DNA from: Ramlibacter lithotrophicus
GTDB lineage: Bacteria > Pseudomonadota > Gammaproteobacteria > Burkholderiales > Burkholderiaceae_C
DNA length: 64,000 nt
Assembly: GCF_012184415.1 (NCBI RefSeq)
Contig: NZ_VTOX01000008.1
Location: forward strand, 171,637 to 235,636
Direction: 5' to 3'
Part shown: piece by piece, positions 41,489-51,122 of the stretch
How positions within the stretch are numbered: position 1 is the stretch's first letter
Layout: every line of letters starts with the position of its first letter
The notes under the pieces: generated by a model
The model's input: only the letters and a program-made list of their open reading frames with translations
Database searches by the model: none
Told to the model about the DNA's origin: nothing
Translations under genes and position numbers: made by a program

Positions 41489-44400
41489 GCGACCGATCGC
41501 CGGCCGGACCGCGCGAACAGGCCGCACTGTTGCTGGCCGCGCAGCGCATTGCGCGCATGGGCAGCTGGCGCCTGGACCTGCGGTCCGGCCGCCTGGCCTG
41601 GTCCGACGGAACCTGCGAACTGTTCGGGCTCGACGCCGGCCAGTTCGAAGGAACGCTCGAACATCTGCGGCGCCTCGTGCTGCCCGAGGACCGGCCGGCG
41701 TTCGAGCGCGCCTGCGCCGCCCGGGCGGGGGAGGAAACGGACTACCGCATCCGCCGGCCCGACGGGGCAGTGCGCTGGCTGAACGCCCGCGGCGACGTCG
41801 AGTGCGATGCTTCCGGCGTCGCGACCGCGCGCGTCGGCGTCGTGGTCGACGTGACCGAACGGCGCGTCGCGCGCCAGGCGCACGAACGCGATGCGTGGTT
41901 GCTGCGCATCGCCAGCGAAGCGGCGCGCGTGGGCGGCTGGACCATCGAGCTGCCGGAGCGCAAGCTCACGTGGTCCGACGAGAACTGCCTCATCCATGAC
42001 GTGCCCCCGGGCTACCAGCCCACGCTGGAGGAGGGACTCGCCTACTTTCCTCCCGAGTACCGCGAGGACGTGATCCGGCTGGTCGGCACCTGCGAACGCG
42101 ACGGGACGTCCTACGACTTCGAGGCCGAGAAGTACACGGCCAAGGGGCGCCGGATCTGGGTGCGCTGCTGCGGCGAGGCGGTGCGCGACGCCGCCGGCCG
42201 GATCGTGCGCCTGCAGGGCTCCATCCAGGACATCTCGCGGCAGAAGGCCGCCGAAGCCCAGATCCGCAGCCTCGGCGTGCGCCTCACCGCCACCCTCGAG
42301 AACATCACCGACGGCTTCTTCACGCTGGACCGGCACTGGCGGTTCACCTACGTCAACGCGGCGGCCGAGCGCGTCCTGGAGCGCAGCCGCGACGAACTGC
42401 TCGGCGGCAACATCTGGGACAAGTTCCAGCCCGCGGTCGGCACCCCGTTCCAGCACCATTACGAGCGCGCGCTGGCGGAGAACGCCACCCGCAGCTTCGA
42501 GGCCTTCTATCCGCAACTCGCGAAATGGTTCGAGGTGCGCGTCTATCCGAGCCCCGACGGACTGGCGGTCTACTTCCGGGACGTGACCGAACTCAGGCGC
42601 CACCGCGAGGCCTTGCACGAGAGCGAGCGGGAACTGCGGGCGCTGGCCGAGTCGATGCCGCAGATGGTGTGGATGGCCGCGCCGGACGGCAGCAACATCT
42701 ATTGCAACCAGCGCTGGATCGGCTACACGGGCCTGGGTGCCGCGGAGAGCGCGGGCGCCGGCTGGCTGCAGGCCGTGCATCCGGACGACCGGCAGGCCAT
42801 GGAGCTCGCGCGGCCGCGCGCGGCGCCGTCGCGGGAGGATTTCACCGTCGAATGCCGGCTGCGCCGCGCGGACGGCGAATACCGTTGGATGATCGTGCGC
42901 GGCACGCCGTACCACGACCAGGGCGGGCGAGTCGTCAAGTGGATGGGAACGTGCACGGACGTGCACGACCTGAAGCTGTCGATGGAGGCGATCCGCATCA
43001 GCGAGGAGCGCTTCCGGCTGCTGGCCAAGGGCACGCAGGATGCCATCTGGGACTGGGACATGCGCGCCGACCGGCTGTGGTGGAACACCGGCGTCGAAAC
43101 GCTGTTCGGGTTCCGGCCCGACGAGGGACAGGCGTCGATCGAGTCCTGGTCGCGTGGCGTCCATCCCGACGACCGCGAGGCGACGATCGGTGGCGTGCGC
43201 CAGGCCGTCGCGGCGGGCGCCGATGCCTGGTCCGGGAACTACCGGTTCCGCCGTCGGGACGGCACTTATGCGTGGGTGTCGGGGCGGACGCACGTCATTC
43301 GCGGCAGCGACGGCGCGCCGGTGCGCATGATCGGCAGCATCGCCGACATCACCGAACGCGTCGCGCTGGAGGAGCAGCTGCGCCAGGCGCAACGGCTGGA
43401 CTCGCTCGGGCGGCTCACCGGCGGCGTGGCGCACGACTTCAACAACCTGCTGACGGTGATCGTGGGCAACGCCGAACTCCTCACCGAGCAGCTGGCGGCG
43501 CAGCCGAGGCTGGCGGCGCTGGCCGGCATGGTGGTGCAGGCGGCCGACCGCGCGGCGGAGCTCACCCGCCACCTGCTGGCGTTCGCGCGCAAGCAGCCGC
43601 TGCAGCCGCGCGCCGTCGACGCCAACGAACTGGTGGCGAACATGGCACCGCTGCTGCAGCGCACGCTCGGCACGCACGTCGAGATCGTGCTGGCGCCGGC
43701 CGACGGGCTGTGGCGCGCGCTGGTCGACCCGGCCCAGCTCGACAACGCCTTGCTCAATCTTTGCGTCAATGCCCGCGATGCCATGCCGCAGGGCGGGCGG
43801 CTGACGATCGCCACCGCCAACCGCGAGGTGTCGGCGCAGGAGGCGCGGCTGCATCACGGCCTGCAGGCCGGCGCTTACGTGGTGCTCTCCGTGTCGGATA
43901 CCGGTACCGGCATCGCGCCGGAGCACCTGCGGCGGGTGTTCGAGCCGTTCTTCACGACGAAGGTGCCGGGCAAGGGCATCGGACTGGGCCTGGCGATGGT
44001 GTACGGCTTCGCCAAGCAGTCGGAAGGCCATGTCGACATCTCTTCGGAACCGGGCCAGGGGACCACCGTGAAGCTGTTCCTGCCGCGCACCCTGGACGCC
44101 GGCGTGGCGGCGCCGCCCGAGGCCGATGCGGCGCCGGCGCCGGGGCAGCACGAAACCATCCTGCTGGTGGAGGACGACCGCATGGTGCTGCGCTACGCCC
44201 ACGAGCAGCTGGTGGCCCTCGGCTACCGCGTGGTGCCGGCGGAGACCCCGGCACGGGCCCTGGAGATCATCCGCGGCCGCGAGCCGATCGACCTGCTCTT
44301 CACCGACATGGTGATGCCGGGCATGAACGGACGGCAGCTGGCCGAACACGCGGCGCGACTGCGGCCGCGGCTGAAGGTGCTCTATACCTCGGGCTACGCC

Positions 44401-44514
44401 GAGGGCGGCGTGGTGCACGGCGGCCGCGTCGACGAGGGCGTCCACCTCCTGAGCAAGCCGTACCGGCGCGAGGAACTCGCGCGGCGGCTGCGCGAGGTGC
44501 TGGCCCGGCCTTGA
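41485..44514 (+). CDS. hybrid histidine kinase with five PAS domains and receiver
   Basis: This 1009-residue soluble sensor has five PAS/PAC units at about 20-130, 135-255, 262-372, 380-502 and 508-630, each ending in a DVTER/DISRQ/DVTEL-like PAC border. HisKA follows with His650 (GGVAHDFNNLLTVIVGNAELL, the FixL/NtrB-like type), then HATPase (N-box LLNLCVNARDAM, DTGTGI, GIGLGLAMVYGF). The C-terminal receiver has Asp941 (FTDMVMPGMNG). PAS ligands are unknown; the kinase could sense redox, oxygen or small molecules. It overlaps the preceding kinase gene. An FNR-like palindrome lies 18 bp after its stop. Confidence 0.9.
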   Translation: MSDRSPAGPREQAALLLAAQRIARMGSWRLDLRSGRLAWSDGTCELFGLDAGQFEGTLEHLRRLVLPEDRPAFERACAARAGEETDYRIRRPDGAVRWLNARGDVECDASGVATARVGVVVDVTERRVARQAHERDAWLLRIASEAARVGGWTIELPERKLTWSDENCLIHDVPPGYQPTLEEGLAYFPPEYREDVIRLVGTCERDGTSYDFEAEKYTAKGRRIWVRCCGEAVRDAAGRIVRLQGSIQDISRQKAAEAQIRSLGVRLTATLENITDGFFTLDRHWRFTYVNAAAERVLERSRDELLGGNIWDKFQPAVGTPFQHHYERALAENATRSFEAFYPQLAKWFEVRVYPSPDGLAVYFRDVTELRRHREALHESERELRALAESMPQMVWMAAPDGSNIYCNQRWIGYTGLGAAESAGAGWLQAVHPDDRQAMELARPRAAPSREDFTVECRLRRADGEYRWMIVRGTPYHDQGGRVVKWMGTCTDVHDLKLSMEAIRISEERFRLLAKGTQDAIWDWDMRADRLWWNTGVETLFGFRPDEGQASIESWSRGVHPDDREATIGGVRQAVAAGADAWSGNYRFRRRDGTYAWVSGRTHVIRGSDGAPVRMIGSIADITERVALEEQLRQAQRLDSLGRLTGGVAHDFNNLLTVIVGNAELLTEQLAAQPRLAALAGMVVQAADRAAELTRHLLAFARKQPLQPRAVDANELVANMAPLLQRTLGTHVEIVLAPADGLWRALVDPAQLDNALLNLCVNARDAMPQGGRLTIATANREVSAQEARLHHGLQAGAYVVLSVSDTGTGIAPEHLRRVFEPFFTTKVPGKGIGLGLAMVYGFAKQSEGHVDISSEPGQGTTVKLFLPRTLDAGVAAPPEADAAPAPGQHETILLVEDDRMVLRYAHEQLVALGYRVVPAETPARALEIIRGREPIDLLFTDMVMPGMNGRQLAEHAARLRPRLKVLYTSGYAEGGVVHGGRVDEGVHLLSKPYRREELARRLREVLARP

Positions 44515-44802
44515 TGCGGCGCCGCCCGGCCGTTGACGGTTGTCAACGGCTTCGGGCAACGGCGGCTCCACAATGAAGGCGTTGATCGGGTGGCCTGGCA
44601 GGCAGGCCCCGACAGCACATCCCGCATCCCCCCACAGGGCTGCAGACCCGAAGCCGATGCGGTGATGTTTCCCCGGCCGGCCGGGTGCAGCAGCGCCCGG
44701 CGGGAGCGAGCAGGTGGCCTGCCGCGCCCGCGAGGCCAGCCGGACCCTTGCAACTCGTACGGAACCGCCGTCCCGGCAATGGAGGCCGGGCGCGGACATG
44801 CC
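44515..44802. other. 288-bp gap holding an FNR-like box and the Dcu promoter region
   Basis: No gene is supported here. It holds a 22-bp hairpin-forming palindrome near its left end (44529-44550). The remainder is GC-rich with several short palindromic GGC/GCC runs. A weak GGAGGC lies 16 nt ahead of the Dcu start. The T-run expected of an intrinsic terminator is absent. Confidence 0.5.
44533..44546. promoter_or_regulatory. FNR/FixK-type box TTGAC-N4-GTCAA upstream of the Dcu transporter
   Basis: TTGACGGTTGTCAA fits the TTGAY-N4-RTCAA consensus of FNR/Anr/FixK oxygen-responsive regulators. It is the core of a perfect 9-bp inverted repeat (44529-44550). The next gene downstream encodes a Dcu-type C4-dicarboxylate carrier, a classic FNR target in enteric bacteria. 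It is 256 bp from the start codon. Alternatively it is only a hairpin after the kinase gene. Confidence 0.5.
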
Positions 44803-46143
44803 ATGTCCTTCACGCTGCAACTCGCCATCGTCCTCGCGTGTCTCTTCTACGGAGCGCGCAAGGGCGGCATCGCCCTGGGCCTCCTCGGAGGCATCGGCCT
44901 CGTCCTCCTCGTGTTCGGATTCCACCTGCCGCCGGGCAAGCCGCCGGTGGAGGTGATGCTCACCATCGTCGCGGTGGTCGCGGCGTCAGCCACCTTGCAG
45001 GCCTCGGGCGGGCTGGAGGTGATGTTGCAGGCGGCCGAGAAGGTCCTGCGCCGCAACCCCCGGTACGTGTCGATCCTGGCCCCGTTCACGACCTGCACGC
45101 TCACGATCCTGTGCGGCACCGGACACGTGGTCTACACCATGCTGCCGATCATCTACGACGTCGCGATCAAGAACGACATCCGGCCCGAGCGGCCGATGGC
45201 CGCCTCGTCGATCGCGAGCCAGATGGGCATCCTCGCCAGCCCGGTGTCGGTGGCCGTCGTGTCGCTGGCCGCCTTCCTGGCCAAGGCGCCGGTCGGCGGC
45301 ACCGTCGTCGATTTCGTCATGCTGCTGTCGATCACCATTCCGTCGACGCTGGCCGGCGTGCTGGCGATCGGCATCTTCAGCTGGTTCCGCGGCAAGGACC
45401 TGGACCAGGACGAGGAGTTCCAGGCCCGGATCGCCGATCCGGAGGTGCGCAAGCATGTCTACGGCGAATCCACCACGCTGCTGGGCAAGAAGCTTGCCGC
45501 CGGCCAGTGGCTGGCGATGTGGATCTTCCTCGGCGCCATCGCCGTCGTGGCGACGCTGGGCGCCTTCGAAGCACTGCGGCCGGCCGTCAACGGCAAGCCG
45601 CTGTCGATGATCCTCACGATCCAGATGTTCATGCTGCTCGCCGGCGCGCTGATCATCGTCTTCACGAAGACCGATCCGGCGGCCATCGGCAGGAACGAGG
45701 TGTTTCGCGCCGGCATGATCGCGGTGATCGCCGTCTTCGGCATCGCCTGGATGGCCGATACGGTGTTCGAGGCCAATCTGCCGGCGCTGAAGGCCGCGCT
45801 GTCCGAGGTGGTCAGGAACCATCCGTGGGCGTACGCGCTGGTGCTGCTGGTGGTGTCGAAGCTGGTCAACTCGCAGGCTGCCGCCGTCAGCGCGATGGTG
45901 CCGGTGGCGCTGTCCATCGGCGTGCCGCCCGGCTACATCGTCGCGTTCGCGGCGGCGAGCTACGGCTACTACATCCTGCCGACCTACCCGAGCGACCTGG
46001 CGACGATCCAGTTCGACCGCTCCGGTACCACGCGCATCGGCAGGTTCGTGATCAACCACAGCTTCATCCTGCCGGGCCTGATCGGCGTCGCCACCTCGTG
46101 CCTGGTCGGGCTGGTGCTGGCTTCGGCGCGCGGCCTGGTCTGA
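44803..46143 (+). CDS. anaerobic C4-dicarboxylate transporter, DcuA/DcuB family
   Basis: This 446-residue carrier has about ten to twelve membrane segments. Its N-terminus ([19 protein letters not shown]) is nearly diagnostic for the Dcu family; [21 protein letters not shown] and [25 protein letters not shown] also match. It exchanges fumarate, malate, aspartate and succinate, in enterics mainly under anaerobic conditions. ATG at 44803 gives the expected N-terminus; ATG 44779 would add eight polar residues. An FNR-like box upstream agrees with induction at low oxygen. No fumarate reductase is nearby. Confidence 0.92.
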   Translation: MSFTLQLAIVLACLFYGARKGGIALGLLGGIGLVLLVFGFHLPPGKPPVEVMLTIVAVVAASATLQASGGLEVMLQAAEKVLRRNPRYVSILAPFTTCTLTILCGTGHVVYTMLPIIYDVAIKNDIRPERPMAASSIASQMGILASPVSVAVVSLAAFLAKAPVGGTVVDFVMLLSITIPSTLAGVLAIGIFSWFRGKDLDQDEEFQARIADPEVRKHVYGESTTLLGKKLAAGQWLAMWIFLGAIAVVATLGAFEALRPAVNGKPLSMILTIQMFMLLAGALIIVFTKTDPAAIGRNEVFRAGMIAVIAVFGIAWMADTVFEANLPALKAALSEVVRNHPWAYALVLLVVSKLVNSQAAAVSAMVPVALSIGVPPGYIVAFAAASYGYYILPTYPSDLATIQFDRSGTTRIGRFVINHSFILPGLIGVATSCLVGLVLASARGLV

Positions 46144-46265
46144 AGCCGGTTGCGGGCCGCGTCCGGCGGCCCGCCCGCGACTTGCGCACCGCCTCCGGCT
46201 GGCCGCGGCGTGCCGCCTGTGCTACTTTCCAGGGAGCGAATCGCAAGCACGACGAGGAGTTCGAA

Positions 46266-46778
46266 GTGGAAGCATCGACGACCGAAGGACCAGGCGCCGC
46301 GCAGGAAGTCTTCGAGCGCCTGGAGGCCGCCGTCTTCCAGCGTTACGACCAGAAAGGCGTGCCGGGCGTGGTGCGGCTGCTGCAGACGCTGCAGAAGTGG
46401 GTCGGCCTCTTCACCGCGTTCGGCCAGGAGGATGGCCGCGACCTCGACGCGATCGCGACCAGGAAGCTGCTGGAGCGGCTGGCGGCGCCACAGGCCGGCT
46501 CCACCTGGGCCCGGGAGCAGCTCGCCGAGGACCAGAGGCGGTTCGACGAATCCACGCTGCGCCTCCTGCTCGACGAACTCGAGCTGTTGCACGAGCACCA
46601 TGGCATGGCGCGCATGCTCAGCGCGGACCCGGTCCTGTCGCTGATGGCGGTGTCCGGGGCCGACGCGACGGATCCGGTCGAGGCGAACAAGGCCGCCTCG
46701 CGCGCGCTCCACCAGTACCTGGAGCAATTGCGCGCGGCACGCTGCGCCGTCGGCGACAGCTGGTGGACCCGGTATTGA
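46266..46778 (+). CDS. hypothetical helical protein
   Basis: This 170-residue soluble protein starts at a GTG behind a GAGGAG site (46253-46258). The upstream part of the open frame overlaps the transporter in another frame and is not coding. Composition suggests nearly all alpha-helix, with acidic/Leu-rich stretches (LLLDELELLHEHHGMARML) and a C-terminal SWWTRY. No family recognised. It sits 122 bp after the Dcu gene. The second FNR-like box overlaps its stop codon. Confidence 0.6.
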   Translation: MEASTTEGPGAAQEVFERLEAAVFQRYDQKGVPGVVRLLQTLQKWVGLFTAFGQEDGRDLDAIATRKLLERLAAPQAGSTWAREQLAEDQRRFDESTLRLLLDELELLHEHHGMARMLSADPVLSLMAVSGADATDPVEANKAASRALHQYLEQLRAARCAVGDSWWTRY

Positions 46779-46788
46779 CGCTGGTCAA
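46775..46788. promoter_or_regulatory. FNR/FixK-type box TTGAC-N4-GTCAA upstream of the chemoreceptor
   Basis: TTGACGCTGGTCAA has the same half-sites as the box at 44533-44546 and is extended by one A/T pair to a 6-bp arm. It overlaps the stop codon of the hypothetical gene and lies 185 bp ahead of the chemoreceptor start, so it would act on that gene. Two identical half-site pairs 2.2 kb apart are unlikely to be mere chance in GC-rich DNA. Confidence 0.5.
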
Positions 46789-46973
46789 TGTTTCGGCCGC
46801 TCCCGGCCTTCATGTCCGGGCCGGACCGGCCGATATCGGGAGTGTCACCGCGCGACGACCTGCGCGGCCGACGCGCCGATGTCCAGCCGGGAAATTGCGG
46901 GCTGGGGCAAGAGGCCGCCGCCCGGATGGGCGCTGGCACCAGGGGTCGTCCGTGCGAAGTCTCAGGGTCCCAA

Positions 46974-48656
46974 ATGTTTCTCTCCAATCTCAGAATCCGC
47001 TCGCGGCTGGCCGTCGGCTTTGGCGCGATGGCAGTCATCCTCGTTCTCATCGGGAGCGCGTCCTGGTACACGATCCGCTCGTTCTCGGCGACGCTGCGTG
47101 ACATCGACGAAAAGAACACCCAGGCCACGATCCTGCTGGCCAGCGTGCAGAACGCCGTCTGGCAACTGCGCTACGGCATCTCGCAGTACATCGCCGTGCC
47201 GGACCCGGCGTCGCGATCGGCGATCGTCAACGACACGGCCAAATGGCAGGCGCAGATCGATGCGGCGCTCAGGAAGTACGGGGCGATGGACCACCAGGCC
47301 GAAGAGCGTGCGGCGCTCGAGGCGTTCTCGAGGCACTACAAGGAGTATGCGGAGGCCCGCCCGCGCTGGCTGCAGTTGTACGGCGAGGGCAAGCTCGAAG
47401 AGGCGGCCGAATGGCGCGGCAAGACCATCCTGAAGTCCGGCGCCGCGATGGTCAAGACGCTCGAGGCGCTGGTCGACGCCCAGCGCGACGACTCGCAGGG
47501 CACCCAGCAGGCGGCGCTGACCGCCGCGGCAAGGGCGGAACTGGCACTGATGGTCTCGCTGGCACTGGCGCTGGCGTTTGCCGCCGGAGCGGGGCTCCTG
47601 ATCGGCCGCAGCATCGTCCTGCCCCTCGAGGAGGCCATGAAGACCACCCGCCGCGTCGCGGCCGGCGACCTGACGCTGCAGGCGCGCAGCCACGGCAGCG
47701 ACGAACTGGGCCAGCTCATGGCTTCGCTGCAGGAGATGAACGACAGCCTGGCCCGGGTGGTGGGAAGCGTGCGCTCGGGTACCGACGCCATCGCCACGGC
47801 TTCCGGCCAGATCGCCTCGGGCAACCAGGACCTGTCGCAGCGCACCGAGGAGCAGGCCGCTTCGCTCGAAGAGACCGCCGCCTCGATGGAGGAGCTGACC
47901 GGCACCGTCAAGCAGAACGCGGAGAACGCACGCCAGGCCAACCAGCTGGCGCAATCGGCCTCGGGCGTGGCCACCAGGGGCGGCGAAGTGGTCGGCCAGG
48001 TGGTCGAGACCATGTCGTCGATCAACCAGTCGTCCAGGAAGATCGTCGACATCATCACAGTGATCGACGGGATCGCGTTCCAGACCAACATCCTCGCGCT
48101 CAACGCCGCGGTGGAAGCGGCGCGTGCCGGCGAGCAGGGCCGCGGCTTTGCCGTGGTGGCCTCGGAAGTTCGCAGCCTGGCGCAGCGCTCGGCGGCGGCC
48201 GCCAAGGAGATCAAGGCGCTGATCGACGACTCCGTCAGCAAGGTGGATGCCGGCAGCGTACTGGTCGGACAGGCCGGCGCGACGATGGCCGAGATCGTCG
48301 GCAGCATCCGCCGCGTGACGGACATCATGGGCGAGATCGCGGCGGCCAGCCAGGAGCAGACGCGCGGCATCGAGCAGGTCAACCAGGCGATCACGCAGAT
48401 GGACCAGGTGACGCAGCAGAACGCGGCGCTGGTGGAGGAAGCCTCGGCCGCGGCGCAGTCGATGCGCGAGCAGGCGCACAACCTCGTGGCCGCGGTGAGC
48501 GTGTTCAAGCTGGCCGAGGGACTGGCAACCGCCCGCGCAGCCACGCCGGCAGTGGTCGCCGCACCGGCGGTCAAGGTGGCCGCGCCGAAGGCAGCCAGGC
48601 GCGTTCCGCAGCTGGCCGTCGCGGAGGCATCCGAACAAGACTGGCGAGAGTTCTAG
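46974..48656 (+). CDS. methyl-accepting chemotaxis protein
   Basis: This 560-residue chemoreceptor has TM1 at about 10-32, a helical periplasmic sensor of about 150 residues, and TM2 at about 187-210. HAMP follows, then the long cytoplasmic coiled coil with the signalling tip [18 protein letters not shown] at about 370-390, and methylation-type Glu/Gln runs on both sides. The C-terminus ends DWREF, resembling the pentapeptide (NWETF-like) that tethers CheR/CheB, after an Ala/Pro/Val linker. ATG at 46974 begins the first membrane helix. It may be an energy or oxygen-related receptor given the FNR-like box upstream; ligand unknown. Confidence 0.93.
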   Translation: MFLSNLRIRSRLAVGFGAMAVILVLIGSASWYTIRSFSATLRDIDEKNTQATILLASVQNAVWQLRYGISQYIAVPDPASRSAIVNDTAKWQAQIDAALRKYGAMDHQAEERAALEAFSRHYKEYAEARPRWLQLYGEGKLEEAAEWRGKTILKSGAAMVKTLEALVDAQRDDSQGTQQAALTAAARAELALMVSLALALAFAAGAGLLIGRSIVLPLEEAMKTTRRVAAGDLTLQARSHGSDELGQLMASLQEMNDSLARVVGSVRSGTDAIATASGQIASGNQDLSQRTEEQAASLEETAASMEELTGTVKQNAENARQANQLAQSASGVATRGGEVVGQVVETMSSINQSSRKIVDIITVIDGIAFQTNILALNAAVEAARAGEQGRGFAVVASEVRSLAQRSAAAAKEIKALIDDSVSKVDAGSVLVGQAGATMAEIVGSIRRVTDIMGEIAAASQEQTRGIEQVNQAITQMDQVTQQNAALVEEASAAAQSMREQAHNLVAAVSVFKLAEGLATARAATPAVVAAPAVKVAAPKAARRVPQLAVAEASEQDWREF

Positions 48657-48677
48657 GAAAGCGGAACGCGGGAGCGG

Positions 48678-48716
48678 ACAGCCGGACGCAGAAGACTCTG
48701 CGTCCGGTATTGGTTT
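48678..48716. terminator. stem-loop terminator, short form of the repeat family (copy C)
   Basis: CCGGACGCAGA-AGAC-TCTGCGTCCGG is a perfect 11-bp stem (48682-48707) followed by TATTGGTTTT. The left flank GGAGCGGACAGCCGGACGCAGAAG matches the arms of repeat copies A and B. It lies exactly between the convergent chemoreceptor and xdhB genes. Confidence 0.8.
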
Positions 48717-51122
48717 TCACCCGCCCGGCAACGACCCCGTTACCGCCCGCAGCACGTTCTCCGGCGTCGCCGGCGCATCCATGCGCACGGCGCCGCCGGC
48801 CAGCGCGGCGCTGGCCGCTTCGCGCAAGGCCTCCCACACGCTGATCGCCAGCATGAACGGCGGCTCGCCGACGGCCTTGCTGCGAAAGACGTTGTCCTCC
48901 GGGTTCGGCTCTGGCCACAGCTCGATGCGGAAATGTTCCGGCACGTCCCCGGTCGCCGGGATCTTGTAGGTGCTGGGCGCGTGCGTCGTGAGCAGGCCCT
49001 CGCCGTTCCACACCAACTGCTCGGTGGTGAGCCAGCCGACGCCCTGGATGAAGCCGCCCTCGATCTGGCCGATGTCGATGGCCGGATTGATCGAGGTGCC
49101 GACGTCGTGCAGGATGTCGATCGCCAGCACCCGGCTCTCGCCCGTCAGCGTGTCGATGGCGACTTCGCTGCACGCCGCGCCGTAGGCAAAGTAGTAGAAC
49201 GGGCGGCCCGTCAGCGTCGTCTTGTCGTAGTGGATCTTGGGCGTGCGGTAGAAGCCGTCGCTCCACAGCTGGATGCGGTTGGCGTAGGCGGCCTTCACCA
49301 CCTCGTCGAAGCTGCGCGTGGTGCTGGGCGTGATCACCTCGCCGCCGCGGAAGGTGACGGCGCCGGCGCCGCAGCCGTCCAGGCCGCAGACGAATGCCGC
49401 CAGGTTGTCGCGGATGTTGCGCGCGGCGAACTGCGCGGCGCGGCCGTTGAGGTCGGTGCCGCTGGAGGCCGCGGTGGCCGAGGCGTTCGGCACCTTGCCC
49501 GTCTCGGTCGGCGTGACGCGCACCCGCTCGAAGGGCACGCCCAGTTCGTCGGCCACCAGCTGCATGATCTTGGTGTGCAGCCCCTGGCCCATCTCGGTGC
49601 CGCCGTGGTTCACCTGCACGCTGCCGTCGGTGAACACGTGCACCAGGGCGCCGGCCTGGTTGAAGAAGGTCGCCGTGAAGCTGATGCCGAACTTGACCGG
49701 CGTGACGGCGATGCCGCGCTTGATGACGGGGCTGTTCGCGTTCCACGCGGCGATCGCGGCTCGCCGCTGCCGGTACTGCGAGGTCTGCTCCAGCTTCGCC
49801 AGCAGCGGGTGCAGGATGTTGTCCTCCACCTTCATGCGGTAGTGGGTGACATTGCGCTCCTCGATGCCGTAGAGGTTGCGCATGCGCACGTCGAACGGAT
49901 CGAGCCCGAGGTGCCGCGCAATGTCGCCGAGGATCGCCTCGATCGCGATCACGCCTTGCGGGCCGCCGAAGCCGCGAAACGCCGTGTGGCTTTGCACGTT
50001 GGTCTTGCAGCGGTACGAGGCGATCTCGACGTCGGAGAGGAAATAAGCGTTGTCCACGTGGAACACGGCGCGGTCCGCGACCGGTCCGGACAGGTCGGCC
50101 GAGAAGCCGCAGTTGGCGAGCATGGTGAGTTTCAGCGCTGTCACGAGGCCCGCGTCGTCGAAACCCACCTCCCAGTCGTAGGCGAACGGATGGCGTTTGC
50201 CGGTGATCAGGAAGTCGTCGTCGCGGTCCAGCCGCAGCTTGACCGGCCGGCCGAACTTGCGCGCCGCCAGGGCCGCCCACACCGCCATGTGGCCGGCCTG
50301 CGTTTCCTTGCCGCCGAAGCCGCCACCCATGCGCCGGCACTCCACCGTCACAGCGTTGTTCTCCAGGCCCAGCGCGTGCGCCACCCAGTGCTGCACCTCG
50401 CCCGGGTGCTGGGTGCTGGAGTGGATGTACCACTGGTCCTGCTCCAGCGGCAGGGCGTAGGCGACCTGGCCCTCCAGGTAGAAATGCTCCTGCCCGCCCA
50501 CCTCGAGCTGTCCCGAGAGCCGGTGGGCGGAGCGCGCCAGCGCGGCTTCCGGCTCGCCGCGCCGCACGGTCACCGGGGGCAGCACATAGCTTTGGGCGGC
50601 GTGCGCCTCGCGCGGCGAGAGGACGGCCGGCAGCGGTTCGATCTGCACCTGCACCTGCCGGGCGGCGCGGCGCGCCTGCATGACGCTGTCGGCGACCACG
50701 ATGCCGATCACCTGGCCGACGTGATTCACCGTCTCGCGGGCGAACACCGGTTCGTCGTGCACGAAGGTCGCCAGCACCGGGTCGCCCGGGATGTCGTCGG
50801 CGAGCACCACGCCGCGCACGCCGGCCATCGCCAGTGCGGCGGAGGCGTCGACGGCGAGCAGGCGGCCATGCGCCACGGTGGACAGGATCGGGGCGGCGTG
50901 CAGCGTGCCTTTCACCTCCGGAATGTCGTCGACGTAGGTCGCGCTGCCGGCCACCTGGGCGCGCGCGCTCTCGTGCGGCCGGGGGACGCCGCAGGCCGGC
51001 CCGCCCGAGGTCGCGCGGTGCGGCGACTGCGTCGCCGGCGCGAGGTTGCGCTCGCCCGCGTCGGCGGGGCCGGCCGGGCCGCCGCCGGTGGCCGACGTGA
51101 ATTCGGTGGCGCGCATGTTCAT
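48717..51122 (-). CDS. xdhB: xanthine dehydrogenase, molybdopterin subunit
   Basis: This 801-residue large subunit of a two-subunit bacterial xanthine dehydrogenase oxidises hypoxanthine and xanthine. Molybdenum-cofactor motifs are MGGGFGGKE, TAFRGFGGPQG, GGTEMGQGLHTK and the Glu-bearing GEPPFMLAISVWEAL near the C-terminus. An N-terminal extension of about 45 Gly/Pro/Ala-rich residues precedes VAGSATYVDDIPE. The start overlaps the xdhA stop by 4 bp. No xdhC (cofactor sulfuration/insertion factor) follows; the next gene is the convergent chemoreceptor. Confidence 0.93.
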   Translation of the reverse strand: MNMRATEFTSATGGGPAGPADAGERNLAPATQSPHRATSGGPACGVPRPHESARAQVAGSATYVDDIPEVKGTLHAAPILSTVAHGRLLAVDASAALAMAGVRGVVLADDIPGDPVLATFVHDEPVFARETVNHVGQVIGIVVADSVMQARRAARQVQVQIEPLPAVLSPREAHAAQSYVLPPVTVRRGEPEAALARSAHRLSGQLEVGGQEHFYLEGQVAYALPLEQDQWYIHSSTQHPGEVQHWVAHALGLENNAVTVECRRMGGGFGGKETQAGHMAVWAALAARKFGRPVKLRLDRDDDFLITGKRHPFAYDWEVGFDDAGLVTALKLTMLANCGFSADLSGPVADRAVFHVDNAYFLSDVEIASYRCKTNVQSHTAFRGFGGPQGVIAIEAILGDIARHLGLDPFDVRMRNLYGIEERNVTHYRMKVEDNILHPLLAKLEQTSQYRQRRAAIAAWNANSPVIKRGIAVTPVKFGISFTATFFNQAGALVHVFTDGSVQVNHGGTEMGQGLHTKIMQLVADELGVPFERVRVTPTETGKVPNASATAASSGTDLNGRAAQFAARNIRDNLAAFVCGLDGCGAGAVTFRGGEVITPSTTRSFDEVVKAAYANRIQLWSDGFYRTPKIHYDKTTLTGRPFYYFAYGAACSEVAIDTLTGESRVLAIDILHDVGTSINPAIDIGQIEGGFIQGVGWLTTEQLVWNGEGLLTTHAPSTYKIPATGDVPEHFRIELWPEPNPEDNVFRSKAVGEPPFMLAISVWEALREAASAALAGGAVRMDAPATPENVLRAVTGSLPGG

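Noticed and set aside
41266..44925. A 1219-residue minus-strand open frame
   Set aside because: Antisense to the kinase genes, whose PAS, HisKA, HATPase and receiver motifs are unmistakable on the plus strand.
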